From NCBI GenBank assembly GCA_016706565.1, contig JADJJI010000003.1, positions 496,001 to 560,000 on the forward strand: a DNA stretch of 64,000 nt. Reading direction: 5' to 3'. Positions 1-9,156 of the stretch are shown here, piece by piece. A model generated the notes under the pieces. The model ran no database searches, was not told the DNA's origin, and was given only the letters and a program-made list of their open reading frames with translations. Source of the DNA: Piscinibacter sp. (GTDB lineage Bacteria > Pseudomonadota > Gammaproteobacteria > Burkholderiales > Burkholderiaceae_C). The number at the start of each line of letters is the position of its first letter. Within the stretch, counting starts at the first letter, position 1. The translations under genes and the position numbers were made by a program.

Positions 1-2896
1 GCGGCCGTCAGCACGATGGGCCGGAAGCGCCGCACCGCCGCCTCGACGATGGCGTCCCAGGTGGGCACGCCGCGGCGGCGGTCCTGCTCGATCTGGTCGA
101 TCAGGATCACCGAGTTGCGCATGATCATGCCCATCAGCGCGATCACGCCCAGCAGCGCCACGAAGCCGAACGGCCGGTTCAACAGCAGCAGCGCCGCCGC
201 CACGCCGGCGATGCCCATCGGGCCGGTCAGGAAGACCAGCACCGCGCGGCTGAAGCTGTGCAGCTGCAGCATCAGCAGCGTGAACATGATGAACAGCATC
301 AGCGGCGCGCCGGCGGCGATCGAGCCCTGGCCCTTGCTGCTCTCCTCCACCGCGCCGGCCACCTCGATGCGGTAGCCCGGCAGCATCTTCTCTCGGATGG
401 GCTTGAACAGCGGGTCGAGTTGCGCCGTCACGGTGGCCCCCTGCAGACCCTCGACGATGTCGCCCTGCACCGTGACGGCGTAGTCGCGCCCTTCGCGCCA
501 CATCACGCCAGGCTCCCAGGCGAGCCGACCCGGGCGATCTGCGCCAGCGGGATGCTGCGCCCCGTCGTCGTCGGCACGTAGCCGCTGGCCAGGTCGGTGA
601 TGGCGTTGCGCTCTTCCAGCGGCTGGCGCAGCACGATGTCGATCAGCTTGTCGCCCTCGCGGTACTGGCCGATGTTGGTGCCGCTGAGGATGGTGCGCGA
701 GGCCTGGGCGATGGCCTGGCTGCTCACGCCCAGCGCGCGCGCCTTGTCCTGGTCGACCTCCAGGCGCAGCACCTTGACCGACTCGTTCCAGTTGTCGTTG
801 ACGCCGCGCATCGCCGGATTGGCGCGCATGACGCGCGCCTCGTCGGCCCAGGCGCGCACCTGGCCGGATCGGGCCCGACGACGCGGAACTGCACCGGATA
901 CGGCACCGGCGGCCCGTTGGGCAGCAGCTTGGCGCGGCCGCGCGCTTCCGGGAACTCGGTGGCCAGCAGTTCGGGCAGCAGCTTGCGCAGGCGCTCGCGC
1001 GCCGCCAGGTCCTTGGGCAGCACGATCATCTGCGACACGTTGGTCTGCGGGAAGATCTGGTCGAGCGGCAGGTAGAAGCGCGGCACGCCGCTGCCCACCC
1101 AGGTGGTGACGTGGTCCACGCCGGCTCAGCTTGATGATGCGCGCCTCGAACCGCTTGGCGATCGCCTCGTTCGCGGCGTAGGACGTGCCCTCCGGGCAGC
1201 CACAGGTCGACCAGCAGCTCGAGCCGGCTCGAATCGGGGAAGAACTGCTGCTGCACCTTGCCCATGCCCATGAGCCCGAGCACCAGCGTGCCGATGGTCA
1301 GGCCGATGGTGATCCAGCGGTGCTTGACGCACCAGTTCACCAGCGCGCGAAAGCGTGTGTAGAACGGCGTGTCGAACAGCTCGTGCGGCTCGCCGGCCAC
1401 GTTTCCGTTGTCCTTGTGCTTGAGGATCAGCGTGCCGAGGTAGGGCACGAAGTACACCGACACCAGCCACGAGATCAGCAACGCCGCCGCCGTGACGGCG
1501 AAGATCGCGAAGGTGTACTCGCCCACCGTCGACTTGGCCATGCCGATCGGCAGGAAGCCGGCCGCGGTGATCAGCGTGCCGGTGAGCATGGGCATCGCCG
1601 TGATGTCGTAGGCGAAGGTGGCCGCGCGCACCTTGTCGTAGCCCTCCTCCAGCTTGCGCACCATCATCTCGACGGCAATGATGGCGTCGTCCACCAGCAG
1701 GCCCAGCGCGATGATCAGCGAGCCCAGCGAGATCTTGTGCAGGCCCACGCCCCAGTAGTACATGACCACGAAGGTGATGGCCAGCACCAGCGGGATGGTG
1801 ATGCCCACCACCAGACCCGGACGCCAGTCGATGCGGAAAGGCTTGAAGTGCAGCCCCAGGCTGATGAAGCTCACGGCCAGCACGATCACCACCGCCTCGA
1901 TCAACACCCGGACGAATTCGCCGACCGAGCGCGAGACCACGGTGGACTGGTCCTGGAACTGGTGCAGTTCGATGCCCGCCGGCAGGTCGGCGCGGATGGT
2001 CCGGGCCGCAGCGTGCAGCGCCTGGCCGAGCTCGATGATGTCGCCGCCCTTGGCCATCGAGATGCCCAGCGCGATGACCTCGCGGCCCTGGTGGCGCACC
2101 TTCACCTGCGGCGGGTCGACGTAGGCACGTCGGATCTGCGCAATGTCGCCGGGAACTGCCCGCCCACACGAACCTGCAGGTAGTCCGTGGGCGAGTTGAT
2201 CGTCCCGGCCGACTCCACCGCGTTCTGCTGGCCGATCTGCGCGAGCACCAGATTGAAGTCCAGGCCCAGCTGCGCCAGGCGCTTCTGCGAGATCTCGATG
2301 AAGACCTTCTCGTCCTGCGCGCCGAACACCTGGACCTTGTTGACGTCTTTCACCTTCAGCAGCCGCTGGCGCACGCGGTCGGCTTGCTCCTTCAGCTCCT
2401 GGTAGGTGAAGCCGTCGGCCGACAGCGCGTAGATGGAACCGTAGACGTCGCCGAACTCGTCGTTGAAGAAGGGGCCGATCACGCCGGCCGGCAGCGTGGC
2501 GCGCATGTCGCCGACCTTCTTGCGCACCGTGTACCAGATCTGCTGCATCTCGCGCGGCGGCGAGTTGTCCTTCACCTGGAAGATGATCAGCGCCTCGCCG
2601 GGCTTGGAGTAGCTGCGGATCTTGTCGGCGTAGGGCACCTCCTGCAGCGTCTTCTCGAGCTTGTCGGTCACCTGGTCGGCCACTTGCTGCGCGGTGGCGC
2701 CGGGCCAGAACACGCGCATCGCCATGGCGCGGAAGGTGAACGGCGGGTCTTCGTCCTGGCCGAGCTGGAAGTAGGCGGCGAAGCCGAGCGCCAGCAGAAC
2801 GAGCAGCAGGTAGCGGGTCAGCGCCGGGTGGTCGAGCGCCCAGCGCGAGATGTTGAAACGCGACGTCGTCGCGGCGGAAGTCGGCAGGCTGTCCAC
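1..2896 (-). pseudogene. RND efflux pump inner-membrane subunit, broken by frameshifts and cut by the window edge
   Basis: Read across frames, this is an RND-family (AcrB/MexB-like) proton-driven efflux permease of the inner membrane. The likely start is GTG at 2896, 11 bp after the adaptor gene. The N-terminus has the first membrane segment (YLLLVLLALGFAAYF) and porter-domain sequence. The middle has the TM4-like segment with LVDDAIIAVEMM, and the last 500 bases encode GVIALMGMIMRNSVILIDQIEQ. The frame changes near 2130-2150 (where roughly 20-30 residues also appear to be missing), 1190 (one extra G), 1128, 868 and 515. Between these points each frame is open and well conserved, so the damage is recent or the sequence has errors. 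The C-terminal end lies outside the window. Confidence 0.85.
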
Positions 2897-2907
2897 GTGC
2901 GCCCCGC

Positions 2908-4041
2908 TCACTTCACCGTCACCGCGGCGGCGGGCACGGCGGCGGCAGCCGAGGCCGAGGGCACGCCAGGTTCGACGTAGAACTTCACCTTCTGGCCGGG
3001 GTTCAGCACATGCACGCCAGCGGTGACGACCACCTGCCCGGCCTGCAGCCCGGCCGCGATCACGGCCTCGTTGCCATCGGCGCCCGCCACCTGTACGGGC
3101 TGCGCGCGCACCGTCATGCTCGAGCGATCGACCAGCCACACGATGCTCTTGCCCTGCTCTTCCTTCAGCGCGGACAGCGGCAGCTTCACGATGCCCGCCG
3201 TCTGCGGCATTTCGACCAGCACGGTGGCCGTCTGCCCGAGCCGCACCGCGGCATTGCCGATGTCGGCCTTGACGAGAAAGGTGCGCGTCACCGGGTCGGC
3301 CGCCGCCGAGATCTCGCGGATGGTGGCAGCGAGCGGGGCTGCATCGGCGCCCCACAAGCGCACCTTGAAACGGCCCGGCGCGCCGGCCAGTTGCTTGATC
3401 AGGCCGACCCGATCTTCCGGCACCGAGAAGATCACGTCGCGCGGTCCGTCGTGGGCCAGGCGCACCACCGGCGACCCTGCCGCCACGACCATGCCAGGCT
3501 CGGCGTCGACCCCTGTGATCACGCCTTTCGCATCGGCCACCAGCGACGCATAGGCCGCCTGGTTCCCCTGCACGCTGTTCTGGGCGCGGGCTTGCGCCAG
3601 CTGGGCCTGCGCGGACTTCAGCGTCGTCTCGCGTCGCTCCAGTTCCGCCGAGCTGATGAAACCCTGGTCACGCAAGTCCTTGAAGCGCCTGAAGTCGGCC
3701 GCGGCCTGGTCGAGGTTCACCTGTGCCGCCGAGAGCGCCGCGCGCGCCGACTCCTGACCCAGTTGCAGGTCCTGCGGGTCGAGTTGCGCCAGCACCTGCC
3801 CGGCCTTCACCACGTCGCCCAGGTCCGCCGCACGCCGAACGATCTTCCCGCCGACGCGGAAACCCAGCCTCGATTCGGTCCGTGCGCGCACCTCGCCCGC
3901 GTATTCGTGCGTGCCGCCGGCCGTCTGCGGCGCGATGGTCAGCGTGCGCACCGCGCGGATGGGGTCGGGAGCGGGCTCCTGCCTGGAGCAGGCTGCCAGC
4001 ACGACGAGGCTGGCAAGCACGAGGACGATCGGCGGCTTCAT
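2908..4041 (-). CDS. RND efflux periplasmic adaptor (membrane fusion lipoprotein)
   Basis: This 377-residue protein joins an RND pump to an outer-membrane channel. The first 18 residues are a lipoprotein signal with the lipobox LAAC, so it is probably anchored to the inner membrane by Cys18. A split biotinyl-lipoyl domain follows (VGGKIVRRAADLGDVVKAGQVLAQLDP), then a helical hairpin rich in Ala and Gln (about residues 95-150), a beta-barrel and a membrane-proximal domain. It lies directly upstream of the pump gene on the same strand, which marks them as one operon. The gene is intact although its partner is broken. The substrate cannot be told from sequence. Confidence 0.9.
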   Translation of the reverse strand: MKPPIVLVLASLVVLAACSRQEPAPDPIRAVRTLTIAPQTAGGTHEYAGEVRARTESRLGFRVGGKIVRRAADLGDVVKAGQVLAQLDPQDLQLGQESARAALSAAQVNLDQAAADFRRFKDLRDQGFISSAELERRETTLKSAQAQLAQARAQNSVQGNQAAYASLVADAKGVITGVDAEPGMVVAAGSPVVRLAHDGPRDVIFSVPEDRVGLIKQLAGAPGRFKVRLWGADAAPLAATIREISAAADPVTRTFLVKADIGNAAVRLGQTATVLVEMPQTAGIVKLPLSALKEEQGKSIVWLVDRSSMTVRAQPVQVAGADGNEAVIAAGLQAGQVVVTAGVHVLNPGQKVKFYVEPGVPSASAAAAVPAAAVTVK

Positions 4042-4077
4042 GCGGATCCTTGCGGTGGGATGTCTGCAGAGTAAATG

Positions 4078-4091
4078 ACTGACCGGTCAGT
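4078..4091. promoter_or_regulatory. Perfect 14-bp palindrome, probable TetR-family operator
   Basis: ACTGACCGGTCAGT is a perfect inverted repeat, with two further complementary positions on each side after one mismatch. It lies 36 bp upstream of the efflux adaptor start. TGACCGGTCA-type sites are typical of TetR-family regulators that control RND pumps. No tetR gene is in the window, so the regulator would be encoded elsewhere, possibly beyond the pump. The site is also 84 bp upstream of hpnC on the other strand. Confidence 0.55.
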
Positions 4092-4174
4092 AATGTATTG
4101 GGGCAACTGTCCGATGTCAAACACGATCGAGCAAGCAGGCGGCAAGCCAGACCGGCACGCTCGCGTGGACAATC

Positions 4175-5035
4175 ATGGCCGTGAGCGTCGACCACTACGA
4201 GAACTTTCCCGTGGCCTCCTGGCTGTGCCCGCCCGCACTGCGGCCGGCGGTGGCGGCCATCTACTGGTTCGCACGCACAGCGGACGACCTGGCCGACGAA
4301 GGTGATGAGCCGGCCGGCATGCGGCTGGCCGATCTCGACGCCTACCGGGCAGACCTGCTGGCCATCGCCGGTGGCAGGGCCGCATCGGCGCGCTGGCCGC
4401 AGGTCTTCGGGCCGCTGGCAAACGCCATGCGGCGTCACGCGCTCCCCACCGAACTGCTGAACGATCTGCTCGACGCTTTCGCGCAGGATGTCGTGAAGAC
4501 CCGCTACGCCGACCGAGCCGAACTGCTCGACTACTGCCGCCGCTCGGCCAACCCGGTCGGCAGGTTGCTGCTGCATCTGTACGGCGTGCACGACGAGCAC
4601 TCGAAGCGCTGCTCGGATGCCATCTGCAGCGCGCTGCAGTTGATCAACTTCTGGCAGGACGTGGCGGTCGACGCGCGCAAGGGGCGCCTGTACCTGCCAC
4701 TGGCCGACTGCGCGCAGCACGGCGTGGACCCGGTCGGCGTGCTCGCGCAGAACGATTCGCCCGCCACCCGCGGGCTGATCCGCGCTGAATGCGACTGGGC
4801 ACGCGCCTTGATGCAGTCTGGCGCCCCGCTGGTGTACCGCGTGCCCGGCCGCGCCGGATGGGAGTTGCGCCTGGTGGTGCAAGGCGGCCTGCGCATCCTC
4901 GACAAGATCGCGGCGCTGGACTTTGGCACGCTGGTGACGCGGCCTCGCTTGCGCAGGACGGATGCCCCGGTGCTGGTCTGGCGCGCGCTGCAGATGCGCT
5001 CGTTGCCTGCAGCCCTGGCCGGCAGAACCGCATGA
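4175..5035 (+). CDS. hpnC: Squalene synthase HpnC (hydroxysqualene-forming step)
   Basis: HpnC is a 286-residue member of the squalene/phytoene synthase family. In the bacterial HpnCDE route HpnD makes presqualene diphosphate from two farnesyl diphosphates, HpnC turns it into hydroxysqualene, and HpnE reduces that to squalene. The two Asp-rich motifs are visible as RTADDLADEGDE (about residue 32) and QDVAVDARKGRLYLP (about residue 163), along with the typical HpnC start HYENFPVASWLCP. The stop overlaps the hpnD start (ATGA), so translation is coupled. No squalene-hopene cyclase is in the window. Confidence 0.92.
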   Translation: MAVSVDHYENFPVASWLCPPALRPAVAAIYWFARTADDLADEGDEPAGMRLADLDAYRADLLAIAGGRAASARWPQVFGPLANAMRRHALPTELLNDLLDAFAQDVVKTRYADRAELLDYCRRSANPVGRLLLHLYGVHDEHSKRCSDAICSALQLINFWQDVAVDARKGRLYLPLADCAQHGVDPVGVLAQNDSPATRGLIRAECDWARALMQSGAPLVYRVPGRAGWELRLVVQGGLRILDKIAALDFGTLVTRPRLRRTDAPVLVWRALQMRSLPAALAGRTA

Positions 5036-5868
5036 CGCCGCAGCAGTACGTGCAAGACAAGGCTGCGCGCAGCGGCTCGAGCTTCTACTACGCCTTCCTG
5101 TTCCTGCCGCCGCCGCGGCGCGCCGCGATCACCGCCTTCTACGCCTTCTGCCGCGAGGTGGACGACGTGGTCGACGAGGTCAGCGACCCCGCCATCGCCG
5201 CCACGAAGCTGGCATGGTGGCGCCGCGAGGTGGCCACGTCCTTCGAAGGTCGCCCCAGCCATCCGGTGATGCAGGCGCTGCAGCCGATCGCCGCCGAGTT
5301 CGGCATTCGTGCCGACCACCTGCTCAGCGTGATCGATGGCTGCCAGATGGACCTGGACCAATCGCGCTACCTGGACTTCGCCGGGCTCGCGCGCTACTGC
5401 CATCTCGTGGCCGGCGTGGTCGGCGAGGTCGCGGCCGGCATCTTCGGTCGCACACAGGAGCAGACCGTGGCTTACGCCCACCGCCTGGGGCTGGCGATGC
5501 AACTGACCAACATCATTCGCGACGTCGGCGACGACGCGCGCCGCGGCCGCATCTACCTGCCGGCGTCCGATCTGAAGCAGTTCGACGTGAAGGCGCAGGA
5601 GATTCTCAACCGCGGCTACAGCGAGCGCTTCACGGCGCTGATGAGATTCCAGGCGGAGCGTGCGCACCGCTGCTATGACGAAGCCCTCGCCCTCTTGCCC
5701 GAGACCGACCGCAACGCGCAGAAGCCCGGGCTGATGATGGCCAACATCTACCGCTCCCTGCTTCGCGAGATCGAGGCCGACAACTTCCAGGTTCTGCACC
5801 AGCGCATCTCGCTGACACCGATGCGCAAGCTCTGGATCGCGATGCAGACCCATTGGCGAGGCCGCTAG
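5032..5868 (+). CDS. hpnD: Presqualene diphosphate synthase HpnD
   Basis: This 278-residue trans-isoprenyl diphosphate synthase joins two farnesyl diphosphates to give presqualene diphosphate. The Mg-binding motifs are CREVDDVVDE near residue 39 and NIIRDVGDDARRGRIYLP near residue 160. The ATG at 5032 overlaps the hpnC stop by 4 bp and is followed by the family start TPQQYVQDKAARSGSSFYY. The stop TAG shares one base with the hpnE start. Length and motifs are normal for the family. Confidence 0.93.
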   Translation: MTPQQYVQDKAARSGSSFYYAFLFLPPPRRAAITAFYAFCREVDDVVDEVSDPAIAATKLAWWRREVATSFEGRPSHPVMQALQPIAAEFGIRADHLLSVIDGCQMDLDQSRYLDFAGLARYCHLVAGVVGEVAAGIFGRTQEQTVAYAHRLGLAMQLTNIIRDVGDDARRGRIYLPASDLKQFDVKAQEILNRGYSERFTALMRFQAERAHRCYDEALALLPETDRNAQKPGLMMANIYRSLLREIEADNFQVLHQRISLTPMRKLWIAMQTHWRGR

Positions 5869-7136
5869 TGCCGCGCAGCGTGGCGGTAGTCGGCGCCGGC
5901 TGGGCCGGTCTGGCGGCAGCTGTCGAGGCCACACGCGCCGGCCACAGGGTGACCTTGTTCGAGATGGCCCCGCACGCCGGCGGCAGAGCGCGCGAGGTGC
6001 GGCACGACGGGCTCGTGCTCGACAACGGGCAGCACATCCTGATCGGCGCCTACACGCAGACTCTGCGCCTGATGCGCGAAGTCGGGGTCGACACCGAAGC
6101 CGCCTTGCTGCGCACCCCACTGCGCCTGACCGAGCCCGACGGCCGCGGCCTGCACCTGCCTCCCGGCCCGCCGGTGATCGCATTTGCCCGCGGGGTCTGG
6201 GGCCGTGCCGGCTGGTCGTTGCGTGAGCGCCTTTCCCTGCTGGCTGCGGCCACGGGATGGGCCGCGCGGGGCTTTCGTTGCGACCCGGCCGCCACGGTCG
6301 AATCCTTGAGCCTCGGCCTGGGTGAGACGATCGCGCGTGACCTGATCGACCCGCTGTGCGTCGCGGCGTTGAACACGCCCGCCAACGAAGCAAGCGCCGC
6401 CGTGTTCCTGCGCGTGCTGCGCGATGCGCTCTTCAGCGGGCCGGGTTCGGCCGATCTGCTGCTGCCGCGGGTCAGTCTCGGCGACCTGTTTCCCGTGCCC
6501 GCCACATCCTGGCTGCAACGGCATGGCGCCGTGGTGCAAACCGCCACGCGAGTCCGAGAGCTGGCGCGCGATGGGGCCGGCTGGCGTGTCGACGGCGCGG
6601 CCTTCGACCGTGTGGTCCTCGCCACGCCGCCTGCCGAGGCGGCGCGGCTGGTGGAGCCGATCAACGCGACATGGTCGGCAAGCGCCGCGGCTTTCGGGTA
6701 CGAGCCCATCGTCACGGTCTACCTGCAATGCGAGAGCACCTCCCTGCCCGAGCCCATGCTGGCGCTGCGGGCGGGCGACGATGCGCCAGCGCAGTTCGTC
6801 CTCGATCGGGGCCAGCTCGGTGGCCCGAAGGGTCTGCTCGCCTTCGTGATCAGTGGCGCGCGGCTCTGGGTCGAAGCAGGGCGCGACGCGACGCTCGCGG
6901 CGACGCTGCGGCAGGCCCGTCACTCCCTCGGCACTTTGCTGCGCGGCACGCCCGAGGCGCGACTCTTGATCACCGAGAAGCGCGCCACGTTCCGCTGCGT
7001 GCCCGGGCTGGAACGCCCGCCGATGGCGATCGCACCAGGGCTGCTGGCCGCGGGTGATCACGTCGAGGGCCCCTACCCGGCGACGCTCGAAGGTGCCGTG
7101 CGGAGCGCCGTCGGTGCCGTCGATGCCCTGGCTTGA
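5868..7136 (+). CDS. hpnE: Hydroxysqualene dehydroxylase HpnE (FAD-dependent)
   Basis: HpnE is an FAD-dependent amine-oxidase/phytoene-desaturase-like protein that completes squalene synthesis by removing the hydroxyl group of hydroxysqualene. The N-terminal dinucleotide-binding motif is VAVVGAGWAGLAAAVEA and the C-terminal FAD contact is GLLAAGDHVEGPYPATLEGAV. I chose the GTG at 5868, which overlaps the hpnD stop (TAGTG) and gives 422 residues. A TTG 15 bp upstream is possible but lies inside hpnD. The three hpn genes form one tight operon. Confidence 0.9.
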   Translation: MPRSVAVVGAGWAGLAAAVEATRAGHRVTLFEMAPHAGGRAREVRHDGLVLDNGQHILIGAYTQTLRLMREVGVDTEAALLRTPLRLTEPDGRGLHLPPGPPVIAFARGVWGRAGWSLRERLSLLAAATGWAARGFRCDPAATVESLSLGLGETIARDLIDPLCVAALNTPANEASAAVFLRVLRDALFSGPGSADLLLPRVSLGDLFPVPATSWLQRHGAVVQTATRVRELARDGAGWRVDGAAFDRVVLATPPAEAARLVEPINATWSASAAAFGYEPIVTVYLQCESTSLPEPMLALRAGDDAPAQFVLDRGQLGGPKGLLAFVISGARLWVEAGRDATLAATLRQARHSLGTLLRGTPEARLLITEKRATFRCVPGLERPPMAIAPGLLAAGDHVEGPYPATLEGAVRSAVGAVDALA

Positions 7137-7174
7137 GGCATCGAGGTTCCAGATGGCCCGAGCCGCTTTCGCCA

Positions 7175-7200
7175 TATAAAACTCGCTGCGTTTGAGCGAG
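7175..7200 (+). promoter_or_regulatory. Possible promoter -10 and palindrome upstream of the IclR gene
   Basis: TATAAA at 7175-7180 could be a -10 element. It is followed by the inverted repeat CTCGCT-N7-AGCGAG (7182-7200), which ends 10 bp before the IclR start. IclR-family regulators often bind their own promoter, so this palindrome is a candidate autoregulatory site. No clear -35 element is seen. Confidence 0.35.
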
Positions 7201-7210
7201 AATCCCACGC

Positions 7211-7978
7211 ATGTCCAAGACCGAAGAGAAGAAGCCGACGATCCAGGTGCTCGAGCGGGCCTTCGACCTGCTGGAAGTACTGGCCTCGTTCCCCGACCCC
7301 GTCTCGTTGAAAGTGATTGCAGAACGTTCAGGGCTGCACCCCTCAACCGCTCACCGCATCCTCAACGACCTGACGATCGGCCGCTTCGTCGATCGCCCCG
7401 AGGCCGGCAGCTATCGCCTGGGCATGCGCCTGCTGGAACTCGGCAACCTGGTCAAGGCGCGCCTGGACGTACGCGACGCGGCGCTCGGCCCGATGCGCGA
7501 ACTGCACAAGCTCACGCACCAGCCAGTGAACCTGTCGATGCGCCAGGGCGACGAGATCGTCTACATCGAGCGTGCCTACAGCGAACGCTCGGGCATGCAG
7601 GTCGTGCGGGCCATCGGCGGTCGTGCGCCCTTGCACCTGACCTCCGTCGGCAAGCTGTTCCTGGCCAACGACGATCCGCAGCGCGTTCGCGCCTACGCCA
7701 TGCGCACGGGCCTGGCGGGGCACACCCGCAACAGCATCACCGACCTGCCGGCGCTGGAGCGCGAGCTCACCCGTGTGACCCAGCAGGGCACGGCCCGCGA
7801 CGACGAAGAACTGGAACTGGGGGTTCGCTGCATGGCCGCCGGCATCCGTGACGACCAGGGCAACCTGATCGCGGGCCTGTCGATCTCGGCCCCGGCCGAT
7901 CGCCTCGAAGAGTCCTGGCTGGAGCGTCTCAAGGCCACTGCAGGGCAGATCTCTGCCGCGCTGGGCCATCGCGCCTGA
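7211..7978 (+). CDS. IclR-family transcriptional regulator
   Basis: This 255-residue protein has an N-terminal winged helix-turn-helix (about residues 10-75, with LKVIAERSGLHPSTAHRILNDL as recognition region) and a C-terminal IclR ligand-binding domain (about 85-250, including YIERAYSERSGMQVVRAIGGRAPLH). IclR regulators usually control catabolic or multidrug genes and bind small organic acids. It starts 74 bp after hpnE on the same strand, but a candidate promoter in the gap suggests separate control. The target genes and ligand are unknown. Confidence 0.88.
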   Translation: MSKTEEKKPTIQVLERAFDLLEVLASFPDPVSLKVIAERSGLHPSTAHRILNDLTIGRFVDRPEAGSYRLGMRLLELGNLVKARLDVRDAALGPMRELHKLTHQPVNLSMRQGDEIVYIERAYSERSGMQVVRAIGGRAPLHLTSVGKLFLANDDPQRVRAYAMRTGLAGHTRNSITDLPALERELTRVTQQGTARDDEELELGVRCMAAGIRDDQGNLIAGLSISAPADRLEESWLERLKATAGQISAALGHRA

Positions 7979-7985
7979 AGCGCGT

Positions 7986-9029
7986 TCAGATCGCGAGTTT
8001 GACTGCGGCGGAAGCTGAAGGCGAAAGATCTGCGGGCGCCGGCACCGGAACCGGCGCATGCGCCGGAGCGAATTCCGTGACCCAGCGGCGCACACGCTCT
8101 GCGTCTCCCAGTCGCGAGTACTTCCCGGTCGAGTCGAGGAACACCATGATCAGTTGCCGACCGGCCAGCGTGGCCTGCATGACGAGACAACGCCCCGCCT
8201 CGGTGATGTAGCCGGTCTTCTGCAGTCCGATCTCCCAGATCGGGCTGCGCACCAGCGAGTTGGTCGTGCGGAACTGCATCTCGCGCCGGCCGACCGCGAC
8301 CCGGAACTCGGGTGAGGTCGACAGTTCGCGGATCAGCTGGTGTTCATGCGCGGCCTTCACCAGCGTGGCGAGGTCCTTCGCGCTCGACTGGTTCTGGCTC
8401 GACAGCCCCGTCGGCTCGACGTAATGGGTGTCGCTCATGCCCAGCAGCGCGGCCCTCGCGTTCATGGCCTTCACGAAGGCCGACAGTCCGCCGGGGAAGG
8501 CTCGACCCAGCGCATGGGCAGCACGGTTCTCGGAAGACATCAGCGCGAGATGCAGCATCTCCTCACGCGTGAGCTGGGTGCCCACGCGCAGGCGCGAGCG
8601 GCTGCCCTTCTCGGTATCGACGTCTTCCTGCGAGATGGTCAAGGTCTCGTCGAGCGGCAGGTTCGCCTCGGTCACGACCAAGGCAGTCATCAGCTTCGTG
8701 ATGGACGCGATCGGCAGAACCGCGTTCGAGTTCTTGCTGAGCAGCACCTCGTTGGTGTCCTGGTCCATCACCAGCGCCACGCTGGATTTCAGGTCGAGCG
8801 CGTCATCCGTCGCGCGCAGCCCGGCCAGTTGACCGAACGAGGGGCGCGCAGGCACCACGCGGGCGACGCGTTTGGCGCGCTTCGCCTTGTGCGCCGGGCT
8901 CTTGGCCGTTGCGGTGGCTTTCTTCTTGGCCTGCTTCTGGGCGGCCTCGACCGGCGTGGACAGCGTGAGCGCGACCGCCGCCACCAGGGCGGCGATCGCC
9001 GTTGTCACGAACTTGCTGATCATTCCCAC
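7986..9029 (-). CDS. pbpG: D-alanyl-D-alanine endopeptidase, PBP7 type
   Basis: This is a 347-residue penicillin-binding S11-family serine peptidase that cuts D-Ala-containing cross-links in periplasmic peptidoglycan. The signal peptide is about residues 1-29 (ending STPVEAA) and is followed by a Lys/Ala-rich linker. The catalytic motifs are SITK (in PIASITKLMTALV), SEN (in LMSSENRAAHALG) and KTG (in GLQKTGYITEAG). The order and spacing fit PbpG/PBP7 rather than the DacA carboxypeptidase, which usually has a longer C-terminal membrane anchor. It has its own promoter and converges with the IclR gene. Confidence 0.88.
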   Translation of the reverse strand: MGMISKFVTTAIAALVAAVALTLSTPVEAAQKQAKKKATATAKSPAHKAKRAKRVARVVPARPSFGQLAGLRATDDALDLKSSVALVMDQDTNEVLLSKNSNAVLPIASITKLMTALVVTEANLPLDETLTISQEDVDTEKGSRSRLRVGTQLTREEMLHLALMSSENRAAHALGRAFPGGLSAFVKAMNARAALLGMSDTHYVEPTGLSSQNQSSAKDLATLVKAAHEHQLIRELSTSPEFRVAVGRREMQFRTTNSLVRSPIWEIGLQKTGYITEAGRCLVMQATLAGRQLIMVFLDSTGKYSRLGDAERVRRWVTEFAPAHAPVPVPAPADLSPSASAAVKLAI

Positions 9030-9058
9030 GACAGTCCTTTTGACGCTCGTTATGCACG

Positions 9059-9087
9059 AGTCTATGCGAACAGAAAAAAGCGCGCAA
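9059..9087 (-). promoter_or_regulatory. Sigma70-type promoter of pbpG
   Basis: On the minus strand TTGCGC, a 17-bp spacer and TAGACT form a reasonable sigma70 promoter whose -10 ends 30 bp upstream of the pbpG start. The spacer is T-rich, unlike the surrounding high-GC sequence. Confidence 0.55.
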
Positions 9088-9107
9088 GATCATGACCTTA
9101 CGCGTTT

Positions 9108-9138
9108 TTCCTAAAGTCAGTCCTCGGACTGTCAGGAA
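9108..9138 (-). terminator. Weak hairpin after leuA
   Basis: CAGTCC and GGACTG form a short stem, with TTCCT and AGGAA complementary on the outside. It lies 19-49 bp after the leuA stop, in the right place for a terminator. It has only three T residues in the 3' arm and no real U-tract, so the call is weak. Confidence 0.3.
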
Positions 9139-9156
9139 TGTGACCAACTTGGCATC

